A DNA stretch of 64,000 bases from Leguminivora glycinivorella. Its lineage: Eukaryota; Arthropoda; Insecta; Lepidoptera; Tortricidae. The notes under the pieces were generated by a model that was not told the origin of the DNA, made no database searches, and saw only the letters and a list, made by a program, of their open reading frames with translations. The translations under genes were made by a program, and so were the position numbers. Numbering within the stretch: the first letter of the stretch is position 1; every line of letters starts with the position of its first letter. The DNA lies in NCBI RefSeq assembly GCF_023078275.1, contig NC_062975.1:25857085-25921084 (forward strand). Reading direction: 5' to 3'. Positions 34,251 through 46,200 of the stretch are shown here, in pieces.

Positions 34251-37200
34251 ATGATCAAGGAATTTCTTGAAAGTTTAGAGGATCCAAAAATACCACTTTT
34301 TGGTCCAAACTATTGGCTTTTAAATAAAATCGGGCTGCTGCTTCCCAAAAACTGGATGAACAGAATTTGGAAAATAATAATACACGAGATTGTAACGTTT
34401 TTCGTACTCACCCAATACATGGAACTCTATGTAATTAGATCAGACTTGGACCTCGTCTTGACAAATTTGAAGATTTCTATGTTAAGCATCGTTTGTGTAA
34501 TCAAAGCAAATACATTTGTATTTTGGCAAGGAAATTGGCGTCAAGTCATTGACTACATAACTGAAGCTGATAAGTTCGAAAGGGATAATCAGGATGAAGC
34601 TAAAGGAAATATAATCAACACATACACAAGATATTGTCGTCGTGTAACTTATTTCTACTGGGTGTTGGTATTTACCACTTTCATTACTACTATTACTACA
34701 CCATTAATGAAGTATTGTTCATCTGAGAATTTTCGAGAAGGTTTCCACAACGGAACTGAACCATTTCCACACATATTCAGCTCATGGATGCCTTTTGATA
34801 AAGAAAACTCCCCAGGGTGCTGGATTACTGTTTTGTGGCATACCGGGCTATGTGCCTACGGGGCAACTATAATGGCTGCATATGACACTAGTGTTATGGT
34901 GATATTGGTGTATTTTGGAGGAAAATTAGATCTTCTTCGTATACGATGTAGAGAGATGCTCGGCACACAAGGAAAAGGAATAAGTGACGAAACTGCAGAA
35001 AAGGTGGTCCGACAACTCCATCAAATCCACGTTCTACTTCTGAAGTTAGTTTACCCTTTCTTGCATAGCTAATAATTAGCTAATAATAAGAAGATATCTA
35101 GTTATTTTTTTGGGAATTTCATCTCAAACCACTGCTACCATTGTATAACTAATACAGTTTAAAAAAATAACGTGTTGTCGCTTAACCTCACGTAGGCTTA
35201 GGCTCTCGCAGATTATTCTAATAGAATAGACCTAGCCCTAAATTAAGCATAGATAGGTGACGATCTGACGATATACATAACAAATACATATACATATACA
35301 TGGAAAACAATCATGATTCAGGTGTATCTGTGTTGATCACACTAATCAATTATTTTACTGGGATTCGAACCGACTAGGCCAGACCGGTCGTCAAATTTAA
35401 GACTAATGAAATCGCACATATATTGTATGTTCTTTCTGTGTACCCCTCTTATGATATAATTTATTATAAAAATCCCTTTATAAACATTACAACATACTCC
35501 ATTACTAGAAAGTTAGGTTTTTTATGCTGTTATCGGCCCTGAAACGCTTTAATGAATTTTATTTACCATGCCTTGCTTTAGCCATAGTATCAATATGTAA
35601 TCTAATACATATAAAAAAAATTGTTTTCCAAATCCCAAATCCGTTTATTTATTTAATAAAGATCTTCAACACTTTTACAATATAATTATATCTAACAAAT
35701 TAGGATATACATAGGTATTTTATAGATGTTATATGAGAATACGTTTTATGTGTATGTGTATATTTACGATTTACTTATTCTTATACGCCTCCTCCTTTTA
35801 TTTTTCCCCACGTTTCTGTTTAATTCTATGTCTGGTCAACCCAGCTCCAGCTACTCAAAACTTAGTCCGAGTTATCCCGCAATCGCTGATATGGTCTGTT
35901 GATCCCCCGGTTTCACCCGTGGGACTCCTAATCCGCTCCTAATACTCTTTTTAATAAAGCGTAAATTAAATATTAAATGTTTATTAAAACACTATCGAAA
36001 TGTGACAGTCATCATAGTTCATCATACACACAGTTATTTATATTCACATTGTTTAGCATGTCGTCCTTGTGACAATACTTGTATAGCATAATTGTCTCAA
36101 CGCTGATAATTTAGAATTTACTAAAGAGAGGTGTAATGCTATTTGAAGTATTTTAAAATTTAAACTACACTGAACTGCTTTGCATGTCCTTCCGAAATGT
36201 GAAGATTATGAAGCGCCGACGGTATGGTATGAAATATTTTTTCCGTATCTTCGTAGCTGCGATGCACTATGCGATGAATACCGGCTACGTAATAAACTCG
36301 TACAGTACTAAAATGCCGGTAAGGGCATTTATTTGTGTGATCAGCACAGATACTTGTATATTTGTATATTATACCTTATATATCGTTGTTTGAGTACTCA
36401 CAATACAAGCCTTCTTGAGCTTACCGTGGGACAGTCAACCTGTGTAAGAAGTCCTATAATATTCATTGAATAATTATTAATTTATTTTATTTAATACTAA
36501 TATATACATACTTCTAATAGAACTTTATGTGCCTGCAGCGCGCAAAGTTGGGAACTGAACTTAAAATCTTAAATTATTTCCGTCTATCCCATCATTAGCC
36601 TAAATCTCTTGCAATCTCCTTAGTTAACCTAGGAAAGCCCTTGATAAATTTAATGCAGCAGAGGATCATTGCTCTCTCATCGTAAATGTTTGACTAAACA
36701 TAGGACTCTTGATATAAATTGTAATATTACCATTTATTTACATGAACACATAATAGAAACTCATACTAAGCATAAGATTGAATAGCTATCTTACATCTAA
36801 AATAGGCTCTTGAGGCAGTTTAGACCAAGGATACTGGCAACATTTCCTTGCAGTGTCTCAATGCTCTTGCGGGGAAGTCACCAGCTTATTGGTCAGCAGT
36901 TACATCAACCAAACGCTTCGTGATTATTGTAAAAACTTGTACGCTCCGTCTGGCAATATTACTTACCTATGTTATTTTATATACCTTGCTCCTTGTTTGC
37001 TTTCAAGTATGTATCTTAAAAAAGTGGATGACACCCAACTAAACAAAACATTTATGGTGAGATCGTCACTATTCCCAGCAGCATGTGTCAACAAGTGTTT
37101 CAAAGTCCGAAACAGGTACCTGTAAGAGTAGCATTAAATACGACTCGTATTTTAGATATCGCAATTGTGACTTGTTTCAGACTAGCGTATGTTTTGCGCT

Positions 37201-40200
37201 TTTATATGTTCCTTTCGCTGTTACATTACAGCTACCTACAAGCTTAAAGGCGCTTTAGGTTTCCCCACATTTGATATTTGTGCTCGCTTATGCGTAGGCA
37301 CGTTCTTTTGAAATGCTAGTCTAAAAATCGCTGTAAGGAATAGTTTATTTTTCCTTTTTAAAATGTAGGTATCTAGTTAAGATTTTTCGGCTACTTAAGA
37401 AAATAATTCTATAATAATAATAATTTTCCCATCTGACCAAATTATATTACATAATATACCTTCAAAGTTCAAACTCGATACATAAAACATATTTATTTTA
37501 TACTCTAGAATGTAGTAGCTACTCCGTGAAAAAGATATCGATATTTCTCCCATCAACAATAGCCGCACTACGCTAGCCGCGCTTATTTGAGCGCACTTAT
37601 CTTCAAACTTCAAAACAATAATTAGGTTACACCCTATATTTTGTCAAGCATGAAACGATACCACTTTTTTCAGGCATTCCAGACTGTTCAACTCAGTCTT
37701 CTCACCCGTGATGTTTTGCTATGTCGTCATGTGCTCACTGATGATCTGTGCCAGTGCTTTCCAACTAACCGTTTGTATAACCATTATTTAGATATATTTA
37801 AAGGATAAGTAGAAGTAGTAGTAGTTGATTTTATAACAATACTCATTAAAACTCAATTTTTGCAGTCGGCAACAAATGCAACGCAAAAACTTTTGATGGC
37901 AGAATATTTGATATTTGGCATTGCTCAGCTGTTCATGTTTTGTTGGCATAGCAATGATGTTATTTACAAGGTAAGATATAATTAAATAAATTATTCGCTT
38001 GGCTGGCAAAATTTAACCACATATATAGAGAATTTTTAAAGTATTTCATAATACAACCCTTACAAATCCATACAAAATGTTCCTGATTGACCATTCTGTT
38101 CTAATATCATAATTAACAAAGTAATGACGATTTTTAACCATCAAAATTTATTGCTGCATGTATTGTTTAATTCTTATAAGTTTTCATGAAAAACGATGAT
38201 TTCCACTTGAATTTTGTACCGTTTTTCAGAGTGAGGCTGTTATGATGGGTCCGTACGAGAGTGACTGGTGGGCAGCAAATCTTCAACAGCGGAACAACAT
38301 TCTGCTTCTTCAGGGGCAGATGCGAATCGTACACATCTACACGGCTGGACCTTTCACTAACCTCACGCTGTCTACATTTGTTGCTGTACGAATTAATTAA
38401 TTATTTAACTGCATTAGTAGTCCGTCCCCAACTAAGAACGAATACCTTTTCGCCGAAATGTACCTATGAACATAAGTACCATATGGAACTATGGAAGGTA
38501 TAAACAAAAAAAAATCCCTACTCTTCCTTTTAGGGATTTTAACTTATACTTTAATGATTAGCTAAAAATACAGTGTTATTATATCTAAAGATGCTTATGT
38601 TTTACTGATAACAGATTTTCTTCAAATTCAATACTTAAATTTTCACAAATATTTTAGTCACTCCTTAGTTCTTACCCTATGTAAAAAAAAACAGTCATAT
38701 CACAGACAACTGAGGCAGTTATATTTCAGCGCACGTGATATCTGATTCCTTGATGTACGATATTGACTGAGTAGAATTCGATTTCAATGCCGGTATTAAA
38801 TTATTAATATTTAATGTCCGGAACGGAAGAACAAGTTATTTTTTAAAACTTGTCATGTATGACGCTCGTTAAAATGTGAAATAGGTAAAAGGCGTGAGGT
38901 AACGACGTTAGATTGGCAGTCTAATAAATATGCATAAGCTACATGTCACGTGTTACGCCATAGGTGCCCGCTTCTAGTGGTGTTTCACAGCATAAAGGTA
39001 CTACTTAGTTAAACTTAAAATGAAATTGATAGGTAGAAACATAATACATGCTGACAAATTTAGTAAATAAAATTAAACATTTTAAAACAAAATATTTGAA
39101 TCTTAGAAGTCTAAAACTAATTGTATTATTGATCTTTGCAGTGACAAAATATTTTTCATCACACTCGTACACTGAATGTGTTTGCACGCATGTGGAACTG
39201 GAGTTATTAAAAAAATGTTCTTTCAAATAGACGGAGAGCTGGCAGGATTTTGGAGTAGGTCCTTGAGGCAACCTGGAAAGGTGCTCAGATGCTTCTCTGA
39301 TCATAGCCAACATCAGGTCTGCAAGTCTGGCAGCTGGGGAGCGGGGCTTTATCGAGCTATGAATTTTTAAAGATTTAATTTTTTGAGGCCCAAAAAAGGT
39401 GTTTGAGGCAACCTGGAATTATTAAAAAGTGAAAATAGAGTTCCTCAGAAGTCGCATAGTATTTATGCCAGATCATTTGGCCGGGTCCTTCACCGTGCCA
39501 GAACGGTATAAAGTGGTAAAAAAAAAATTCCAAAAAAGGTTCTTGAGGCAGTCTGTCATTTTTACCAGTGAAAGATGAGGGTCTAAATAGCCATGGAAAA
39601 ATAATGCCATGACATGAGGTGGGGTCCGTACCCTGCCATTCGATCTTGAAAGTCATTTTTTTAGTTTTTCGTAAATAACTCGTAAACGGTGGCCCACAGC
39701 AAAAAATATGTTAAACAGAAAATATCTACATAAAATTTCCTACAAGAAAGGTTATGTACGTTTTTTCGATAGGATCAATATATAAACGGATAATTTAGTA
39801 AGAAAGTTTTTTTTAATCGATTACATGCTCCGTTTTTCGTCAATACCTCGTAAACGGTGGCCCACAGCGAAAAATTATGTTAAACAGAAAATATTTACAT
39901 AAAATTTCCTATAAGAAAGGTTATATAACTTTTTTCGCTAGGATCAATTTTTTAGTTGGAAAGTATTTTTAAATAGATATTTGAGCCGTTTTTTGTTGAT
40001 AACTCAAAAACGGTGGCTCACAGTCAAAAATAATGTTAGACAGAATTAATCTACATAATATTTCCTACAAGAAAGGTTCTATAAGATTTTTCGCTAGGAT
40101 CAATATTTTAGTTGGAAAGTATTTTTGAATAGATTTCATGGGCCGTTTTTTGTTAATAACTCGAAATCGGTGGCTTACAGCCAAAACTAATGTTTCACAG

Positions 40201-43200
40201 AATTAATCTTCATAATATTTCCTACAAGAAAGATTCTAAAATATTTTTCGCTAGGATCAATATTTTAGTTGGAAAGTATTTTTCCAACTTCCCGGACCGC
40301 CGGTGAGTCGATCAGGGACGCTCCGGGCCTTAGGCCCTACGCGGAGCTCGGCCTTCGGCCTTCGCTCGGCTCCGAAGCTCCACCGTCGGGCCTTCGGCCC
40401 GCCGGTTACGCTTGTTTAAGACACTTTTGTAAGGAAATTGTATGGGAGCACTTTATGCCCGCAGTGAAATTACTTGGATTTGGCCCGGGTGGGAGCCTAA
40501 AGGTGAGCTCCGTTCCTGCGGCCCTCCGCGGGGTCGGCCTTCGGCCTCCCACCCTGAAGCTCGCCCTTCGGGCTCGCGAAAATACTAGAAAAATTTATTT
40601 TGCCATAACGGCGGCCATCTTGGATTTTCGATAAAAAAATTTTGACATTTGTATTCTAGGGGCCCATACCTCTCCGCATGCAAAATTTCAGCGCGCTCGG
40701 ACCAACTTGAAAAAAAAAAGTCAGCCATTTTGAATTTTTTTGATGCAACTTTTTTCTACTCGGGCTCCTGTATGACATTTGATCGAGCACCCCCCGGCTA
40801 TCTCTTACGGTTTAAAAGTTGCCATACAAAAAAAGTGGAAACTTTTTTCACATTTATAGCATTTTAATCTAGACCCTAGAGAGATTCTATGACCAAAATC
40901 TGAGCACTCTAGGATAAACTTGAAAAATCGACAAAAAAAGTCGGCCATTTTGAAAAAAAAATGGCGGCTTCAAAAACTACCCAGGGTCCTCTATGACATT
41001 TGGTCAAGCACCCCCCCAATATCTCCCCCGTTTAGCCAGGCCGTCCAACATTTTTTGACCCAAGAGTCGCAGACCAGATTCCATATTTTTCTCACACGTC
41101 TCCCCGCTCCCTCTATACAAAGACACTTCGACCGTCGAAATCGGTTTAGCCGTTCTCCAGATATAGGGAGAGGTTAGAAATCAGTGGGGTTGCAGCACTT
41201 GCAGCTATAAATAAGACCGTATGCCTGTTTGCCACCCACGGGATCAAGATTTGTTAAGTCGCAGTATACAGCATTTCTCGGAACTATCTAGCTACTTACG
41301 AAAGCAAGGAGCGCCGGACGATCGAACGCAAGTCCGTTGTCTACGAGCGCTCGGCGCAGACTGAGCGGGCCCGTATCAACAGTGTATTTTATTCGAATTT
41401 TAGGTGCTTTAAAAAAATGTCTGTCCACAGAAAGGTATGTCCTATATGTATAATTTTTTTCTTATATGTCAACAAGAAGTTCTAGTTTAGGATAATATTA
41501 TTTAAGAGTTACAATAAATGCAGGAATCGCAGGAAAAATACATAATGTAAACCTCTTTTTATCGAAAAAATGGGGAAGATACGGAAGGTTATTTATCCAC
41601 CATTTCAAATAAATCTTAAAATGTCAAACTATGATTACCTCGTACAGCACGGGGAGCATGGTCGCGCGATAAACGATAAAATAGCAGGCCGTCCATCGCA
41701 CTATTTGTAAGTGCGATATCCGGACGGCCTGATATTTTTTCGTCTATCGCGCGAGCGCGCGACCATGCTTCCCGTGCTGGAACAAATAGGATTGTGATTT
41801 GTGATCATTTATTACCCCAAATAACATATTTAACAGCACAATCACGATTCTAAACGAGTGATCCCACTACGAAATTTGAAAACGTCTACCGAAAAAACTG
41901 ATTTGTTTTAAGTATAAAAAGACATATTTTAAAATATTATATTATGATTAACTAGCTTAAGATATGTTCTTTTAGAAACATTATCAGTTTTTTAATAATC
42001 ACTTAAGTATAGTTTCATTATAGTTTTGAATGAAAAATGTTACATTTTGCAAAAAACGCTCTTCTTTAGGAATAAGGCCTCTTAACCTTGGTTGATTCCG
42101 TTTCGCGCTACTTAGATAGAGGGATGCAGGTGGACGTGCTGTACTTTGATTTCAAAAAAGCCTTTGATCGCGTAGATAACGACGTACTCTTAAGCAAATT
42201 ATGCAGCATTGGTTTCTCGCCTAAACTGCTTTGCGTTTTTGCTAGTTATCTACGTGATAGACGGCAATATGTGCAGCACGGATGCTTTGTGTCGAGTGCC
42301 TACCCCACCCGTTCCGGGGTCAGTCAGGGCTCTATTCTGGGTCCTCTGCTCTTTGGTGTTATGGTCAATGATCTGGCCTTGGTGCCTAAGCATGCGCAAT
42401 GCCTACTCTATGCTGACGACCTGAAACTAATTTACAGGGTCCAGGAAGATTCTGACTTACAATCTTTACAAAGTGATATTGATCGGGTTTATGAATTGAG
42501 TCTTGTAAACAAACCTCTGAAACTTCAGTTCAATGTTGACAACTGTGCGGTTATGTTTTAGATTCCCACCTTAACTTTCATGAGCACATGACAATGCTTG
42601 CTGCAGACTGTTACCGCAGGCTTGGGTTTGTTGTCCGCAACGCCAAAGAATTTGACAATCCCAGGGACATAAAGCTTCTTTATACTGCCCTGGTGAGAAG
42701 TAAGCTTGAGACAGCCTCAGCCGTTTGGAATCCCCATGAAGCGCCCTACATCCTGCTGCTCGAAAAGGTCCAAAAAACATTTTTGCGTTTCTTTTATAAA
42801 AAAATGTACGGGTATTACCGATTCTTGTACCCAACAAAATTCCTTTTGGGGACGTTGGGTTTCTTCTCGTTAGAAGTTAGGCGTAATGTCGTGCTGATGT
42901 CTGTTGCATGTGGTATTTTGAAGGGGGAGTCAGATTGCCCGGTTTTAGTATCCCAGCTGGTCCGTCTATTTGTTCTCTCTGTGACGAAATATGCTTTTCG
43001 TGAATGTAGGCACCCCCTACTGGCGGTGCCGGCCGCTCGAACCGTGTTTTGCCGCAAGTAACCGCTAGTTCGTGCACTGCAAATAGTGAATGAGTTTTTA
43101 GACGTGGCACCTAATGTTGATATTCTTGCGAGCGCTTGCGAGTCTTTATACGCGTTTATATCGCATTATACTCTAATTTGCTTCTGACATACGCATTATA

Positions 43201-46200
43201 CAATAGTAGGGCAATTTTCACGTCACTGAATTGTGCGGCTGTTCTCATGATAAAATCTAACGTCTTGTTAGCCTTCTTGCAAATGCTTATGATGTGATCG
43301 TGCATGTTGAGCTTAGTATCCAACCCAATACCAAGATCTTGGATGGCGGAAACGTGCTCCAGCGGAACGCCAGAAAGATGGTAGCTCGCTGTGATCGGGT
43401 TTTTTGACCTAGTAAATGTGATGGCTTTACATTTCTTAGCGTTAAGCTCCAGCTTGTTCTTAGCGCTCCACCGTGACACTGTATCCACCATCTGCTGGAG
43501 AAAGTCGCAGTCCAAGGAACTATCTATTGGCAACATTAACTTGAGATCGTCAGTAAAGAGGAGAAAATGCGCCCCAACAATACTACTGCAAAGGTCATTT
43601 ACCATAATAAGAAACTGTGTCGGACCCAAGTTGCTCCCCTGGCTAACTCCCGAACGCGTATAATATTCTCTAGACCGGAAGTTCGACATTTGCACGTATT
43701 GGCTACGATCTTTCAAGTAATTAGCAAAAAATGACAAGAGCTTTGGGGTGAAACCGAGTGCTGCAAATTTCTGTCGAATGCCTTTTTGAAATCGAAGTAT
43801 ATCGCATCTACTTGGTGGTGCGAGTCCATCTTTTCCAACATGTAATCAAAAAAACAGATATGGTTCGTGGCATTAGACCGGACTATACGAGCGTCATGTT
43901 TTGATTTTGCTGTTTATTTAATATTTAATTTTGTGTTACTTGTTTATGTTTATTTAAAATTCACGGTGCTTTAGTTTTGTATACTGTCATACTGTGTAAT
44001 TTTCTTTGTGTAAATAAATAAATAAATCTATTTAAATATTATTGATCCTAGCGAAAAACGTACAAAACTTTTACTGTAGCAAATTTTATGTTTGTTATTC
44101 TCGTTGAAGATTGATTTAGCTGTGGACCACCGTTTTCGAGTTATTTGCAGAAAACGGCTCGTGTAATCTATTTAAAATACTGTCCTACTAAAATATGGAT
44201 CCTAACGAAAAATCTTACATAACGTTTCTTGTAGCAAATATTATATAGATTATTTCTGTTTAATATTATTTCTGGTAATGGGGCATCGTTTTTGATGTTA
44301 TTAACAAAAAGCGGCCCATGTAATCTATTTCAAAATATGTACTTTCCAACTAAAATATTGATCCTAGCGATGAAACGTATAGAACCTTTCTTAAAGGAAA
44401 TTTTATGTAGATTTTATTCTCGTGAACATTTTATTTAGCTGTGGGCCACCGTTTACGAGGTATTTACAAAAAACGGCTAATGAAATCTATTTAAAAATAT
44501 TTTCCAACTAAAATATTGATCCTCTAGCGAAAAATCTTATAGAACCTTTCTTGTAGGAAATATTATGACGATTAATTCTGTATATCGTTATTTTTTGCTG
44601 TGAGCCACCGTTTTTGAGTTATCAAAAAAAAGCGGCCCATTTTAAAATACTTTCCAACTAAAATATTGATTCTAGCGAAAAAACGTATACTTAGAACCTT
44701 TCTTGTAGGAAATCTTATGTAGATTTTTTTCTCGTGAACATTTTATTTAGCTGTAGGCCACCTTTTACGAGGTATTTACAAAAAACGGCCCATGAAATCT
44801 ATTTAAAAATACTTTCCAACTAAAATATTGATCCTAGCGAAAAATATTATAGAACCTTTCTTGTAGGAAATATTATGAAGATTAATTCTGTGTAACATTA
44901 GTTTGGCTGTGAGCCACCGATTTCGAGTTATTAACAAAAAACGGTCCATGAAATTTATTTAAAAATAATTTCCAACTAAAATATTGATTCTAGCGAAAAA
45001 TGTTATAGAACCCTTCTTGTATGAAATATTATGTAGATTAATTTTGTGTAACATTAGTTTTGGCTGTGAGCCACCGATTTCGAGTTATTAACAAAAAACG
45101 GCCCATGTAATCTATTTAAAAATACTTTCCAACTAAAATATTGATCCTAGCGAAAAATATTTTAGAATCTTTCTTGTAGGAAATATTATGAAGATTAATT
45201 CTGTGAAACATTAGTTTTGGCTGTAAGCCACCGATTTCGAGTTATTAACAAAAAACGGCCCATGAAATCTATTCAAAAATACTTTCCAACTAAAATATTG
45301 ATCCTAGCGAAAAATCTTATAGAACCTTTCTTGTAGGAAATATTATGTAGATTAATTCTGTCTAACATTATTTTTGACTGTGAGCCACCGTTTTTGAGTT
45401 ATCAACAAAAAACGGCTCAAATATCTATTTAAAAATACTTTCCAACTAAAAAATTGATCCTAGCGAAAAAAGTTATATAACCTTTCTTATAGGAAATTTT
45501 ATGTAAATATTTTCTGTTTAACATAATTTTTCGCTGTGGGCCACCGTTTACGAGGTATTGACGAAAAACGGAGCATGTAATCGATTAAAAAAAACTTTCT
45601 TACTAAATTATCCGTTTATATATTGATCCTATCGAAAAAACGTACATAACCTTTCTTGTAGGAAATTTTATGTAGATATTTTCTGTTTAACATATTTTTT
45701 TGCTGTGGGCCACCGTTTACGAGTTATTTACGAAAAACTAAAAAAATGACTTTCAAGATCGAATGGCAGGGTACGGACCCCACCTCATGTCATGGCATTA
45801 TTTTTCCATGGCTATTTAGACCCTCATCTTTCACTGGTAAAAATGACAGACTGCCTCAAGAACCTATTTTGGAATTTTTTTTTTTACCACTTTATACCGT
45901 TCTGGCACGGTGAAGGACCCGGCCAAATGATCTGGCATAAATACTATGCGACTTCTGAGGAACTCTATTTTCACTTTTTAATAATTCCAGGTTGCCTCAA
46001 ACACCTTTTTTGGGCCTCAAAAAATTAAATCTTTAAAAATTCATAGCTCGATAAAGCCCCGCTCCCCAGCTGCCAGACTTGCAGACCTGATGTTGGCTAT
46101 GATCAGAGAAGCATCTGAGCACCTTTCCAGGTTGCCTCAAGGACCTACTCCAAAATCCTGCCAGCTCTTGGACCAAAAGGAGTTATGAAGTTTCGAGTAC

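Larger units (their letters stand above)
39236..46167. mobile_element. 6.9-kb foldback element in receptor intron 4
   Basis: The two ends are inverted copies starting GAGCTGGCAGGATTTTGGAG. Homology runs through unique terminal DNA (39,236-39,660 with 45,740-46,167) and then into arms of about 155-170 bp tandem units: about four on the left (39,661-40,290) and about eleven on the right (44,036-45,740). The core holds GC-rich hairpin DNA, a small MITE and two LINE fragments. No intact transposase is seen. The architecture recalls Drosophila FB elements, but I cannot assign a family. No target duplication is evident. The receptor exons on both sides remain splice-compatible. Confidence 0.85.

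Noticed and set aside
36854..37125. Extra odorant receptor exon in intron 1
   Set aside because: Its open frame needs a phase-1 donor while the receptor exon ends in phase 2. The receptor reads perfectly from 35,044 to 37,674 without it.
40269..40634. 121-codon gene in the GC-rich hairpin block
   Set aside because: The frame is kept open by GC composition and palindromes. Other frames are open too, and no domain is visible.
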